The notes beneath the pieces were generated by a model. That model made no database searches. It saw only the letters and a list, made by a program, of their open reading frames with translations, and had not been told where the DNA came from. Below, piece by piece: positions 22,823-33,621 of a stretch of 64,000 nt of DNA; positions within the stretch are counted from its first letter, which is position 1; each line of letters opens with the position of its first letter. Made by a program: the position numbers and the translations under genes. Source of the DNA: Nothophaeocryptopus gaeumannii (Eukaryota > Ascomycota > Dothideomycetes > Mycosphaerellales > Mycosphaerellaceae); the NCBI GenBank assembly GCA_031771865.1, contig JASISA010000010.1, positions 496,001 to 560,000 of the forward strand, written 5' to 3'.

Positions 22823-24562
22823 ATGTTGCAGGGCAGCCCGAAACGAGCAGCTGCGACTGCGCTCGCACTTTCACTTGGATTCTCGTTGTTCCAATGTCTT
22901 GCCGGAGTGTTCCTACTAGCCCTGCCCAGCGTTGTTGCTGCGCGCATGGTCTACGAGCGAATTCTTGGACCACCAGAGCCATCCAGCTTGCTTGAGAGCA
23001 TGTTCCTCAAGAGTCGAAGATACGACGACCCTCAGCTCTTGTTCGCTCATCTTTTCGGGATCTCCTTGGGAATATTCATCACCAAAACAATCACCCTTAT
23101 TCTCGGAAGACTTTTCTTCCATCCTCTGGCTCGCTTTCCTGGACCCAAGATTGCAGCGTTTACCGGAGGATACGAGTTCTATTACGATGTCATATGTCAA
23201 GGACGATACACATGGCGAATCAAAGAGATGCATGAAACCTATGGACCCATCATCCGAATCTCGCCAAGCGAAATACATGTGGATGATCCCGACTTCCACC
23301 CTGAGCTCTACACTGGTGCTTTGAACCCACGAGACAAATACAGTTGGTCGCTTGGAAAGTTTGGGGTCAAGGATGCGAGTGGCATGATCACAACTGCCAA
23401 ACACGACGTACACCGCGGCCGGCGTATTCCTCTTAACCCGCTGTTCTCGAAGAAAGCAGTCGGTGAGCTATCGCCGCTCGTGTGCAAGTATGTTGACAAG
23501 CTGTGCAATCGCGTCGAAGCCTATCACGGCACCGGCAAGCCTCTTGAGTTGCATCACGCTTATGTCGGGATGGCTCTGGACATTGTCAGCGACTTCTCCT
23601 ACGGCAAGGCTTACGGTGCGCTGGATCACGACGACTTCATGAAAGCACTTGGACAAACGTTCGACGACGCAGCAAAGGGTCTCCACATCAACGCTTTCGC
23701 GCCATGGATACCAGACCTCATGCGCCGATTGCCCTATGCGGTCTTGACGACGCTTGTTCCGGGAATGACCAGCTTGATCGACCTTCAAAGGGCTTGGGAA
23801 CGTGATGTCGCCGAAATGATGAAACAGGATAGCAGCACTCTGGAAAAGCAGGCCAAGGGCCGACCGACTGTCTTCTATGAGCTTCTTACAAGCCCAGATC
23901 TTCCGGAGCACGATCGCACCCACGAGCATCTTGTTGCGGAAGCTCAAAACATGATAGGAGCCGGAGTGAGCACAGTCACGGTTGCCTTGAGCACCATCAC
24001 TTTCCATCTGCTGAGCGACCCCGCCAAAATGAAGCGCCTAAAGCAGGAGCTTGTACAGGCGATCCCGGACCCGGAAACACTTCCCTCGATCAATGAGCTG
24101 GAGAGGCTACCGTATTTGTCTGCTGTCATCCTCGAAGGACACAGAATGTCTCCCGGTATCGTTGGCCGGAATGGAATGCAGCGCATATCTCAACATTCGC
24201 CGATCCAGTACGGAGACTGGAGTATACCCGCGGGCTGGCCAGTTGGAATGAGCCCCATCATGACGAACAACAACGAAGACATCTTCCCAGATCCGGATCA
24301 ATTCCAACCTGAGCGATTTTTGGCGAGCACGCCAGGATCAGAACGGACAAAGAAATATCTCCAACCTTTTGGAAGAGGCACTCGAGCTTGCTTGGGCAGA
24401 CATTTGGGCTCTTCGGAGCTGCACTTCGCACTCGCTGCTGTCTTTAGAAGATTTGACTTGGAGCTATTCGAGACGAGTTGGGAAGATCTGGAGGTTGTGT
24501 ATGACAATATTGCGCCCTTTCCGAAAAGAGGGCACTACAGCCTGAGGGTGCTTGTGAAGTGA
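22823..24562 (+). CDS. Cytochrome P450 monooxygenase
   Basis: An intronless gene encodes 579 residues, slightly longer than the usual 500-530 because of an N-terminal extension with two hydrophobic segments (residues about 10-40 and 70-95). The proline-rich hinge is HPLARFPGPKIAAFTG. The I-helix oxygen-binding motif is GAGVSTVT, the K-helix is ILEGHR (ExxR), and the PERF-type motif is QPERFL. The heme-thiolate loop is FGRGTRACLGRH, with the axial cysteine. All key residues are present, so it should be active and ER-anchored. The overall wording resembles fungal P450s related to trichodiene-oxygenase-like families, a loose resemblance. It is divergent from a SnoaL-like gene, with a PhyH dioxygenase further on. 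Confidence 0.92.
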   Translation: MLQGSPKRAAATALALSLGFSLFQCLAGVFLLALPSVVAARMVYERILGPPEPSSLLESMFLKSRRYDDPQLLFAHLFGISLGIFITKTITLILGRLFFHPLARFPGPKIAAFTGGYEFYYDVICQGRYTWRIKEMHETYGPIIRISPSEIHVDDPDFHPELYTGALNPRDKYSWSLGKFGVKDASGMITTAKHDVHRGRRIPLNPLFSKKAVGELSPLVCKYVDKLCNRVEAYHGTGKPLELHHAYVGMALDIVSDFSYGKAYGALDHDDFMKALGQTFDDAAKGLHINAFAPWIPDLMRRLPYAVLTTLVPGMTSLIDLQRAWERDVAEMMKQDSSTLEKQAKGRPTVFYELLTSPDLPEHDRTHEHLVAEAQNMIGAGVSTVTVALSTITFHLLSDPAKMKRLKQELVQAIPDPETLPSINELERLPYLSAVILEGHRMSPGIVGRNGMQRISQHSPIQYGDWSIPAGWPVGMSPIMTNNNEDIFPDPDQFQPERFLASTPGSERTKKYLQPFGRGTRACLGRHLGSSELHFALAAVFRRFDLELFETSWEDLEVVYDNIAPFPKRGHYSLRVLVK

Positions 24563-25285
24563 GAGATCGCACTTCCTGCTTTGGGTTTGAAGGTCTCATA
24601 TGCTGGAATTCCGAGGTTGTCCTTGCGTCGAATGACAATCGCCTGATGTGCATTGATGCGCACGACAATGACGTTGACTGGATAGCTGTGGTTGGCCCGC
24701 CCGAAACACGGTGTCTGGGAAACGGTGCGGATGGGTATGTCCTTTGATCCTAAATCGACAATGACACACTTCAAAATCGCTCACGGTCTGCTTCTTTCGC
24801 CTGCGGAAAGCATTCGTGTGCTCAAGAGCTCCTCACAGGGTGTTGCAATGTAGACCTTGTTAACCTCGAGATTGTAGATGAAGGCCTATGGAGCTTGGGA
24901 AGACCGTTGCTTTGCCGTTGCCGTTGCGCGGCCGAATGAGTCCACGCGCATACCATAAAGCGCTGGCGAAACTGACACAGCATATCTCACACAATCACAT
25001 GTACCTTTGACTGTATTGATGTGATGAGTTCTTGCGTTCTTACAGGTTGACCCAAGCAGTCCTGCTCGCGTGGAAGGGCGCCACATCAAGCTACTATTGG
25101 GTGTCTCAGCCATACCGTCAACTCCGCAATGCCCATGTCTCATTAGAATCTGGTGGCATGTCGCCACCTCCGCACGGCGACCACGTTGTCTGCTCATATT
25201 GAATGCTCATATTGGATGCTCATACATCCGCAGCACTCCTCAGTCTGATCTCCAGGCTGAAAAGATTAAAGAACATCATACAACA
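24563..25285. other. Intergenic region
   Basis: No gene was recognised. A near-repeat of the phrase gctcatattg(a/g)atgctcata occurs at 25192-25223, shortly upstream of the next start codon and so within its leader. Confidence 0.45.
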
Positions 25286-26059
25286 ATGGCAGCCGTTGCA
25301 GATCGACGACACTCCGCACCGAACTCATGGATTGCCCAAGTGGGCGCAGAAGGCTCACGACGCAATCGAGCCTCAACAGCGGCCGAGATCAAAAAGCCGC
25401 CGGTGCCTTCGAAAATTCTGCGTACCATCTCAGAATCAGAAGAAGTCGAGGCGGCAGCCGCGCCAGACGACAAGAAGAAATCGCGAAGGCAATCCACATG
25501 GAGCAAACGATTCTCTTGGGTACCAGGCTGGGCCTTCGCAGGCGAGGCATCCCAACGACCGGAACAGGCCATAGATGAGGACGATGGACCTCCTCTCAAT
25601 AGCCAGACTCGTCTCTCGAGACTGCGAAGCAGTATTTCTTCTATGGAAGTTGTTCTTCACGATACTGAGCCATCCCACGAAACCAACTTCCCACCCAGCC
25701 CCGAGTTTCCCAAAGAAGACGGCAGAAACGTTACTCTCTGCGTCTACGGCACACTTGACTCCTGCACTGAGAAGAGAATGAGAATGTTCCTCCCTCGTGG
25801 ATCGATTGTGGCGGATTTTGAGACGGAGAGGAAGGAATATCAGGCTATTCTGGAGTATGTGAGGCCTAGATTGCAAGATGGCGATCTGCTCGTTAGGCCT
25901 TTTGTGCAGAAGTATGCGAGAGATCCGAATATGGCTATGGCTGTGAGGGGTGTCATTCAGGAGTGCGTGTTTAAGTGTCATGTTGTGGGGCTGTTTCCAA
26001 TGAAGGTTTTCGGGGAGGAGATGCCGGAGACGTATCAGTTGGATGTCATGCTGTACTAG
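25286..26059 (+). CDS. Conserved-looking hypothetical protein
   Basis: A single exon from the ATG at 25286 encodes 257 residues; an in-frame extension to 25070 is less likely. The N-terminal half is basic and Ser/Ala/Glu-rich (for example KKKSRRQSTWSKRFSWVPGW) and probably disordered. The C-terminal half looks folded, starting RNVTLCVYGTLDSC, then FLPRGSIVADFETE, LQDGDLLVRPF, and a final segment ending TYQLDVMLY. No signal peptide or membrane segment was seen. I do not recognise the family. Codon phase and the ordered C-terminal half argue that it is real. Confidence 0.6.
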   Translation: MAAVADRRHSAPNSWIAQVGAEGSRRNRASTAAEIKKPPVPSKILRTISESEEVEAAAAPDDKKKSRRQSTWSKRFSWVPGWAFAGEASQRPEQAIDEDDGPPLNSQTRLSRLRSSISSMEVVLHDTEPSHETNFPPSPEFPKEDGRNVTLCVYGTLDSCTEKRMRMFLPRGSIVADFETERKEYQAILEYVRPRLQDGDLLVRPFVQKYARDPNMAMAVRGVIQECVFKCHVVGLFPMKVFGEEMPETYQLDVMLY

Positions 26060-26288
26060 GGAGCGAGGACTGGAGTGATATCAGGGAGAGATCTGGTCAT
26101 TTTGCTGGGGGCATCTGTGTTACGATAGTCATAAGCGACAGAACAAAGCTCTCACGATGTTAGTGTTCCTCTTTATTGTCCAAGCATTTCGATTTGTTGC
26201 TCGGGCAAACCGCGGCAGAGCATAAATGTACGAATGAGGACAGGCACTCTCCGTCTGCGTTCAACACCTAACACGGTTAACTGGGAAG

Positions 26289-26949
26289 ATGGCTAACAAG
26301 CTGCACGTGCAAGGAGGCACCATCTTCTTGCGTGGCTTCTCAATCGAGATTGCCAATCAGAAGCTACTCGATAGCATATTCATTGCGCCTAGGAGTAACA
26401 TGACAGACGAGCAAGCCGCCTACGTTGGGGAGCCAGGTCAGCCTCGTCGTCGACATCGGACTACAGATCAGCATATGGCATCTTCAGGAGACACTGTGCT
26501 CCAGACTATGATGACGACTCATTGGATCAGCTGCAACGGCAATTACGGTAATGGCAGCTTTTTGGGCTCTGAACACGGTAAGTGTCACTGACATGAGTTC
26601 CAGAGCAATGGCGTGAATGGTTCCAGCACGGCGTCGGAACGAACAAGTTCCTTGCAAGGATCGGAGAAGGTATCGAGATCAAGAGGTTCATGGGCGCGAG
26701 AATGGAGCCAGAGATTTGAATTGGACGGATGAAGCTATAGCGACCGCTGTGGAGGCTCTGATTGGGTTGGTCTGGTTCGATGCGGTGCAGAGAAAGGGGC
26801 CGGAAGGACTGTTGCCAGTTACTCACGAACTGCTGACTGCCCTTGCGATCACTTGGCCGCACGACAAAGAGAGTGGAGAGGAGCTCGATGCGATGATAGA
26901 AGCGGGCAATGAAGCGACGACCGATGATGAAGCGCGAGAGCTCTACTGA
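26289..26949 (+). pseudogene. RNase III-domain-like gene with frameshift
   Basis: Exon 1 (26289-26547) and an exon from 26604, across a 56-base intron with a GTAATG donor, give a single RNase III-like domain. SSGDTVLQTMMTTHW corresponds to the first RNase III signature; the usual acidic residue before GD is absent. EQWREWFQHGVGTNKF and LARIGEG follow. The second signature, EAIATAVEALIGLVWFD, is in another frame because of a one-base shift near 26713-26716 (gagatttgaattgg), which otherwise produces an immediate TGA. The C-terminal helix ends EARELY. Small single-domain RNase III-like proteins occur in several copies in Pezizomycotina and are often catalytically degenerate. This copy is either decayed or carries one base-call error. 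Confidence 0.6.
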
Positions 26950-27734
26950 ACGGTTGATGTACGGGAGGTCCTTTGAGGGGACGACATTGCGCAGATGATA
27001 TGCTCGAATCAAGACTACTTTTGTCGTCCTTCTCTTCCACATTGGTCTCGTGTCTAGAGGTGACTGCCATACTGGTTGGAGTCAGCCGTTGGAGAGGAGT
27101 GTTGGACTCCACAATGCCAGAGGAGACCAGACGTTGCGCTGATCATCGTTCGTGTGTAGGTTGGATGGGCAGCTGTATCGAACGAGACTCATCCATTGAA
27201 GTAGCAAGATAGGTGTAATCGTGACGAGCGCTTCGGATTTCTTTCGGAGCAGCCCTTCAACTGCTGTTCGGAGCCCAAAGCATACACTGAGCACGTGCTT
27301 TGCATTGTCAACAACAGATCTTTCTCCCTGCCGTTCTCAGGAGCTCGTCTAAAGTCCCTATAACAGCAATGCAAAACATTTCAATAGCACATGAAGCAGA
27401 CGTCTCCAAATCTCCTGGCGAAGTACCGTAGATAAGCTTGGGCCATAGACGAGTAGGTGATCATGAGAAAGAAGCCACAAAGAAGTCAAAAGAGCGGAGG
27501 CGGCCGTTAAAGTGTTGTTTACCGACGATTCGAAATCGAGCTATGGGCCCGTACCGGGTGGCCGTGGATGTCATCGTTAGTGTCCAGTAACCAGCTCTAC
27601 CCGCTCTGGTGTGCTGCGTGTCTGTGATTTTGTGATACGTCTCGGGTACGTGGTCCATCGCTGTTGGTATTGACGTCCTGCAGAGGGATGAAGTTGTCTT
27701 CGTCGCTGTCTCTCCTCCACACGTGTACCTCAGG
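26950..27734. other. Intergenic region
   Basis: No recognisable gene. Short frames on both strands lack motifs. It lies between the 3' ends of the RNase III-like gene and the receptor gene. Confidence 0.45.
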
Positions 27735-29240
27735 CTAGTCTTTGCTGAGTCCGCTGTCGACTGCTGTGCCTATGAAGGGCCGAAGCGTCAGCATGTCGAA
27801 CGATGCTCCATCGGTCCGGACATACTTACGACCTGAGAGTTCTGAGAGCTCAGAAGGAGGTTGGGCGGATTGTTCTGCGCTGGAGCCAACTAAACGTGGA
27901 AGAAAGCGCCGAATAAGGTTCCTAATCGCCGGCATGCAAGCACATACGACAGCGGCGTGGAGCTCGATGGTAGACCAGTAGCCGACAGACTTGTAGTCCC
28001 AAGATATGTCCTGGCTGTCACCGAATTCAATCAAGACCTGCAGACGCAGGATGCTGACAATCGTCACGAAGAAGCCGAGACCTGGAAGGAGTCAGTATCG
28101 GCCACGGCTTTGACAATGGTTCATGAAGGTGACGCAACATACTGAACATGACCATGACCAAGAACTTCTTGCGCTTGTTCAAGGTCATCTTCCAGAGCAC
28201 AGGCAATGGAAGACTGAGAGTGAGGACATCGAGGATGACATTGAGCGCAGCAGATGTCCAACCTTGTGCATTGATATTGTTGCAAGAGCAAGCATGCTCT
28301 CCATCCCAGTGAGTCCACGCGCACGAGACAGGGCGACACTGAAAGATCGAGACGAGCAGGAAGGCAATGCCATAGCCAATGTTGAGCGCGATGACACCGA
28401 ACACCGCCCATCGGAAATGCTTGGACTGGAAGATGCGGAGATAGGTGAGGAGCATAGAGATCTTGATCATGGGGAGCGCAGTCAGGTAGAGATCCTCGTC
28501 GAAAAAGTATATCTGAAACTTGATCAGCTAGTAGTTCTCTAGTCATCTAGAGCCAGGAGTCTCACCTTCAGGATCCGAGTGATATTCTTGAATGGCAGTG
28601 TCCAAAGATCTTTCCCAAGCCCAGTGTTCGCGAGAACGACAGAAAGGCAACTCAGGGCAATAATCTCCAGCACGGCGATGCTGACTATTAGATCATCCCA
28701 CCACAATTGATTGATGACTCGAACTCCACCCTCGCACGGGAAGCTGATCTTGGACAGCATACGAAGGAAGTAGGCTATCACTGCGATCACGCAGCCGATC
28801 ACGCCAATGTACGATACGAGGTGCGTCTCGTCTCGCACTGGCTGTTGACATAGCGTCTGTGTTGTATTTTTGGTGCCTGTAGAGTTTATCAGGAAATGCC
28901 TGTTGCATGTGGGAGCTTCGAGGAGGTACTGAGAGAGTTCTTGATGCTGCAAGAGGCGGCTACACAGAGCTCGACCTGAGCGGTGATGGTAGCATTGCTG
29001 CATGAACATGCAATGTCGGTAGCGGAGCAAGGCGAAGCAGCGATTGCGGTCTCAAGGCATGTCAACTGTGCTCAATACTGTCAGTCGAGAACTTGCAGCA
29101 TCATGGGAGCCCTGACATACACCGCACTTTGGCATGGAGGCCAGCAGCTTGCGCGCTGCCTGCAATGCTGCTTGTTCGGTCGCATTCTGACATGTCACAA
29201 GGCCAACAAAGACAAACACCAAACTCCAGAATCCTCTCAT
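27735..29240 (-). CDS. CFEM-domain, seven-transmembrane Pth11-like receptor
   Basis: Exons 29240-29121, 29065-28930, 28876-28566, 28512-28143 and a last part starting at 28081 splice in frame. A 60-base in-frame intron is also likely near the 3' end (from about 27828). A signal peptide (MRGFWSLVFVFVGLV) precedes an extracellular CFEM domain, with cysteines in MPKCGLTC, SPCSATDIACSC and VELCVAASC. The linker KNTTQTLCQQPVRD leads into seven hydrophobic segments, with WWDDLIV, a long loop holding CAWTHWDGEHAC, and a Ser/Glu-rich cytosolic tail. The family includes Magnaporthe Pth11, needed for surface sensing and appressorium formation. The ATG at 29240 gives the best signal peptide. The gene is divergent from the peroxidase. 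Confidence 0.87.
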
Positions 29241-29706
29241 ATCTGCGAGAAAGAGAAGCACGAACGAGAGCGATGATCGACCTTTTGACAGTGGAGCTTC
29301 GACAAACAGATCTCTCACCGCGAATCGTGTCTCCCATGCTGCTGTTGCGGGAACAGTGAAATACTTGACGTGAAACACCACGGTACTTCGAGGTAGTGTG
29401 ACTTAGTGCTCGTGTGCCTTGAAGGCTGGCGTATGCATACCCGATGCCGCTGCACGGCTCCAGGATGACGGCTCCAGAGCATTGATAGTCAGCCGCTGCC
29501 GTCGTAACGGTATGTAGTCCGATCTGCAAAACCAAGCATTGCCAAAGGACACCAGCAATGTCGTTAAGAAAGCGTTTAGCTCAGCACTGTTCGCGGACCG
29601 GGTGCCGGGACTGGGATCTGGGGTCTTGCAGAAACGTGAAAGCCACTGATGATCCTTGCACACAGCAAAACCGAGATTCCCCGAATAGCGAAGGGACAGT
29701 CCAGTT
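29241..29706. promoter_or_regulatory. Shared upstream region of receptor and peroxidase genes
   Basis: The receptor (minus) and the peroxidase (plus) start 466 bases apart and transcribe away from each other, so this interval must contain both promoters. No TATA box or operator was assigned with confidence. Confidence 0.4.
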
Positions 29707-30971
29707 ATGTTAAGTCCCATGGTCATCCTGCTGTTTCTTTTCCATGCAGCCAACATGCACGCTGCCAAGGAACTGATATTGGCCCTCTTCGGGTGGATGG
29801 GCGATGTTGTGAGTGTTGTACCAGCGCATGGACATATGGAGACTCACTGTCAAGGGCATATGCAGATGCCAGACCACCGGCTGGAAGAGCGACTCTTAAT
29901 CAACTCGCTGGATAGCCCAGTCAATGCGATACAAGACCATGCTTTCCAGCCTCCTCAGAAGGGTCAGCAGCGTAGATCTTGCCCAGGTAAAAGGTCCTAC
30001 AATGAGGGGATCAATACACGAGACGCTCGATGGGTATTGACATCGCGCAACAGGACTCAACGCCTTAGCAAACCATGGGTACATCCCAACATCCGGGGTG
30101 GTGTCGTCGCTTGAAGCCACCACAGCCATCAACACCGTGTACGGCATGGGAATCGAGCTCGCGGCAGTCCTAGCCGTCATGGGCGTTGTGTGGACGGGCG
30201 ACCCACTCTCATTGAACCCTTCAGTCTCCATCGGTGGCGAGAGCGAGGGGGTCGACAATCTCTTGGACGGAGTGCTCGGAATCCTAGGGACTCCTCAAGG
30301 TATCAACGCCTCCCACAACCTTATAGAGAGCAGTTCATCGCCGACACGAGACGATCTCTTCGTGACAGGCGACCCTGTCACGATGAACTTCGACACGTTC
30401 AAAGACCTCTATAGTACCGTTCCGGATGGCACCGACGAGTGGTTCGCTTCCGACATCATGGCAGACTTTGCCGTGAAGCGTTTCAATCAGTCGATCGCAA
30501 CGAACACGAACTTCTACTATGGGCCATTTACCGGCTTTGTAGCAAGAAATGCTGGATTTCTCTTCATGACCCGATTGCTTGCGAATCACACAGCCGAGCA
30601 TCCAGAAGGTCAATTGAGTGACTAGACTCGGAAGTTGTCTTTGTCGCGCAATTGATCCTGACAGTCTGATCCCAGCCCATGACGTCCTCAAGAGCTTCTT
30701 TGCCGTGACAGGTAGCGGATCCAATCTGACATACAACTTCGGCCACGAGCGAATACCGGACAGCTTCTACGAGGTGCCTCTCGATTGGGGTCCGGTCCAA
30801 CTCAGTCTGCACCTAGTCGCGTGGATCGTAGAATACCCTCTGCTGGCGAGCATTGGTGGAAATGTGGGCTCGGTGAACTCGTTTACAGGTGTCGATCTGT
30901 CCTGTCCGGCCATTTCCCCTTCTCTCCATGTAGGACTGGTCCGCTCAGCTGGCCAACTCTCACAATGGTAA
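29707..30971 (+). CDS. Heme-thiolate (chloroperoxidase-like) peroxidase, C-terminally truncated
   Basis: Exons 29707-29986, 30054-30617 and 30676-30971 give an open frame of 379 codons. The heme-ligand Cys lies in RSCPGLNALANHGYIP, split by intron 1. The distal region has ASHNLIESSSSPTRDD with the likely catalytic Glu. GPFTGFVARN, a helix ending FLFMTRLLANH, and then FGHERIPDSFYE follow. The family signature GGNVGSVNSFTGVDLS near the end is followed at about 30903 by 23 codons that match nothing in the family and are antisense to the neighbouring reductase fragment. The normal C-terminal segment is therefore missing. Intact relatives use H2O2 for peroxygenation or halogenation and are secreted; the N-terminus here is hydrophobic. 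The enzyme may be non-functional, although the heme site is intact. Confidence 0.8.
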
Positions 30972-31662
30972 TGGGGATGTCAAACTCGCTGGAGGCATGA
31001 CAGAGCAGCCTTTCAGACAGCAGCTTCGACTGGCCATAACCTGTTCTGGCGCATTTCCAATCTACGAGCTCTACTTCCGGAATCTTGGATCGTGAGGTCG
31101 GCGCAGCGCTCCCCCAGTTTGAGGTGGCTCCAATGGAAGAGATGAACAGGAGCTTGATGGGGTGCGGACGTCTTCGATTGCAGAAGTCGATGAAGTGTTG
31201 CACTCCATCAATTGATGATTTGAAAGAGCTGAAGTTGCGATTGAAATCTACAGGCCATGCGTTGTGGACGACTAGATCGACGGTAGTGACCAGTTGCTCG
31301 TAGGTCTCATCTGGAAGGCCGAATCGCTCGACACCAAATTGGGCTTGTAGGAAAGTGACTCCGCAGCCATGGAAATCTGTAGCCAAGCCTCGCTCCTCAT
31401 GGGACTTCACTTGCCGACTCTGCGCATCGGATGAACGATTCAAGCAGACGATATGATCGACCCAGTCCAGAGACGATAACAGGTCCAAGAGGTAACACCC
31501 GAAATTTCCAGTGGATCCAGTGACAAGAACGGCGCCATGCCTTGATTTGTGCTGCTCGCTCTTTTCATCGCTGGATGCAGACGAAGGAGGCTTTGTTTCG
31601 TTCGGCTGTGGTGCTCGTCCACCCAATATGCCCCGAAACGTTATGCTTGAGGTTTTGGCCAT
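30883..31662 (-). pseudogene. Thioester-reductase (NAD-binding_4) domain fragment of an NRPS-like reductase
   Basis: A 259-codon frame carries the N-terminal half of a terminal reductase domain, as found in alpha-aminoadipate reductase and fungal NRPS-like carboxylic-acid reductases. It has the Rossmann NADPH loop AVLVTGSTGNFGCYLL, then VVHNAWPVDFNRNFSSF, the catalytic-serine region LLFISSIGATSNWG, the YGQSK Tyr/Lys pair and the strand IVRVGQLSGP. Homology ends at GEKGKWP near 30910; a few unrelated codons then reach a stop. About 150 residues of the usual domain are missing, at the same place where the convergent peroxidase loses its own end. An adenylation-thiolation protein that normally precedes such a domain lies 2 kb upstream, separated by a transporter gene. 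In intact enzymes the domain releases the tethered acyl group as an aldehyde. Confidence 0.75.
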
Positions 31663-32066
31663 GCTTCCTTACATTCGTGAGTGGTCAATGGGCGACTTGT
31701 TGCCTGGGCGGAAGAAGAAGGACCCATTGAGCCGCGAGCCGCATGCTGAGCTTTCTGCATTGCTCCCATTTGTCATTGATATGTAACAGTATGGAATCAT
31801 GACGACGTGTTCTCAGCTCAGATGAGGCTGACTTTATCTTGTACAGGACTTTTGTCACGAAGGCATGCCTTGAACGCCTGGACAGACGGGTCGACAACGC
31901 CGTGATCCGTTGCGGCTGAAGGCCTGCCGACCCGTTTCAGAAAGCGCTCGGCGCCCATGCGTCCAAATGTCCAATGGTATGCTTGGCACTGAGAACGCGA
32001 AGAGCACATGTGACAGATTGATATCGAAAGACTGGAGCATTCTGTCTTCACTCAAAACCCACGAGC
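31663..32066. other. Interval between reductase fragment and MFS gene
   Basis: On the minus strand a readable stretch ending NGSFFFRPGNKSPIDHSRM stops just before the reductase-fragment ATG. It could be part of an eroded linker or a short upstream exon, but I see no family match. Nothing else was recognised. Confidence 0.35.
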
Positions 32067-33615
32067 CTACAGAGAGGACTTCCCCTTCACCGCCCCCGCC
32101 TGCGACTTGGAGTTTGACCTCCTGCTCATGAGCCAGCCCTTCCGATCCCTCTTCCCCATCTCATAAAGCAATCTCCTCTTCCTCGCTTCCACAGCCGTAA
32201 TCGCAAATAACAAGCTTGCGACAACAAGACTTGCGCCAGTCCACATTTGACTTCCCAGAAAGCTTTGCGTAGCTGTATTTGCCGCAGTCGCAATAGGCGT
32301 ACTGACCAAGAACCCCAACCCCGCCACCCCATAGAGCATCCCCAATCTCGTTCCATAGACCGCACCTATTTTACAAAGTCAGCGCACATCTCCTACAACC
32401 AATATCTTCCACTCTCAATATCTTACCATTCGGACATATATACGGCAAAACGACAGCAGGCAACGTAATAGCCGCCCCCGAAAAAACCCCATATACCACC
32501 GTCCACGGTACGTAACCCCCAACATTATGTACCGCAGCCCAACAGAATCCCATAACTCCCATGAAGAGTTCCGAGAGGAAGAGGATGGTTTCGGGGCCGA
32601 GGTAGGTGTATTTGTAGTCGGAGTACCAAGCGGGGAGAAGACGGCCCAGGAATTGAGAGGCGTTGAAGATGGAGATGATGTAGTAGCTTAGGCCCGAGGA
32701 GGAGTTGGTGGTGGAAGAGGGGGAGAGGTGCTGGGTGAGGTAGGTTGGGCCGAGGAAGTAGGGGACAAGGGTGCCGGCGAGGAGGACTGGGAGAATGCGT
32801 GAGTAAAAGAGCCGGGGAAGGGCTAGGGAGGAGGGTGTGAACTTACAGAATCCCGCCGCCACGAATGTGAGATAGTAGGTGTCTCGAAAAGCCGTCCGAT
32901 CAATCAGTTGTCTCGGACTTCTTGGCCCCAGTCCCTTGCCCAGAACGACCGCAACACCCAGCGTAGCCAGGGAAACGAAGCCCATCACTCTGACCGCCCA
33001 ACCAAACCCCAACTCTCGCAATAATTTCTCAAAAACCACCGGGAAAATCACACCTCCGATTGCACCACCACCTGTAACCAATCCCAAAGCCAGCCCCCTC
33101 TTCTTCTTGAAATATACTGGCACCAATGCCACTGAGGGGATGTACAACAATCCCTCACATATCCCCAACAACACACCCTGCGTCAAGATGATTTGGTAGT
33201 ACCTCGTACTCAAACTCAACATCATCAGTCCAAAAACCAAACCCAAACTCCCCACCACGAGCATGGATTTGAAATATCCCTTATCGAACAGAGGGCCAGA
33301 GATGACGCCGACGAGGAGGAGAAGTGCGCCTTGGAGGGTTCCGATCCATGCTATACTCGATGACGAATATCCCGACAGAAGGGTTTGCTGGTAGTAGTCT
33401 TGGAAGACTCCGAAGGAATTGACGAGGCCCCAATTATTGACGTTTATGAGAAACATGCTCAAGAGCTGCAACCATGCTTCTGTGCCGGAGTCGGGTTGGA
33501 CGACGGGGCCGTAGTCGTCAGACTTGAGCATGCTTCTGGGACCACGTCCAAGACGTCTTTTCCGTTTCTTGCCAGAGGTCATCCTCTCCGTCATATCGCT
33601 ATACATCTCGTCCAT
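32067..33615 (-). CDS. MFS transporter, monocarboxylate-porter-like
   Basis: Three exons (33615-32847, 32786-32427, 32365-32067) with 60- and 61-base introns encode 475 residues. A basic N-terminal tail precedes 12 hydrophobic segments. Segment 1 ends MFLINVNNWGLVNSFGVFQDYY, shown here in part as WGLVNSFGVFQDYY, a hallmark of fungal monocarboxylate-porter-like MFS proteins. The motif GGAIGGVIFPVVFEKLL and a C-terminal basic tail fit. It is intact. Such transporters often export or import acids and are common in metabolite clusters. Its start codon is 6 bases after the stop of the adenylation-thiolation gene on the same strand, far closer than usual for fungal genes, so the two may be co-transcribed or joined by rearrangement. 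Confidence 0.88.
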
Positions 33616-33621
33616 CGCTAA

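Noticed and set aside
26578..26603. 26-base GTAAGT..CAG intron in the RNase III-like gene
   Set aside because: Too short for fungal splicing; an upstream GTAATG donor gives a 56-base intron and a better protein.
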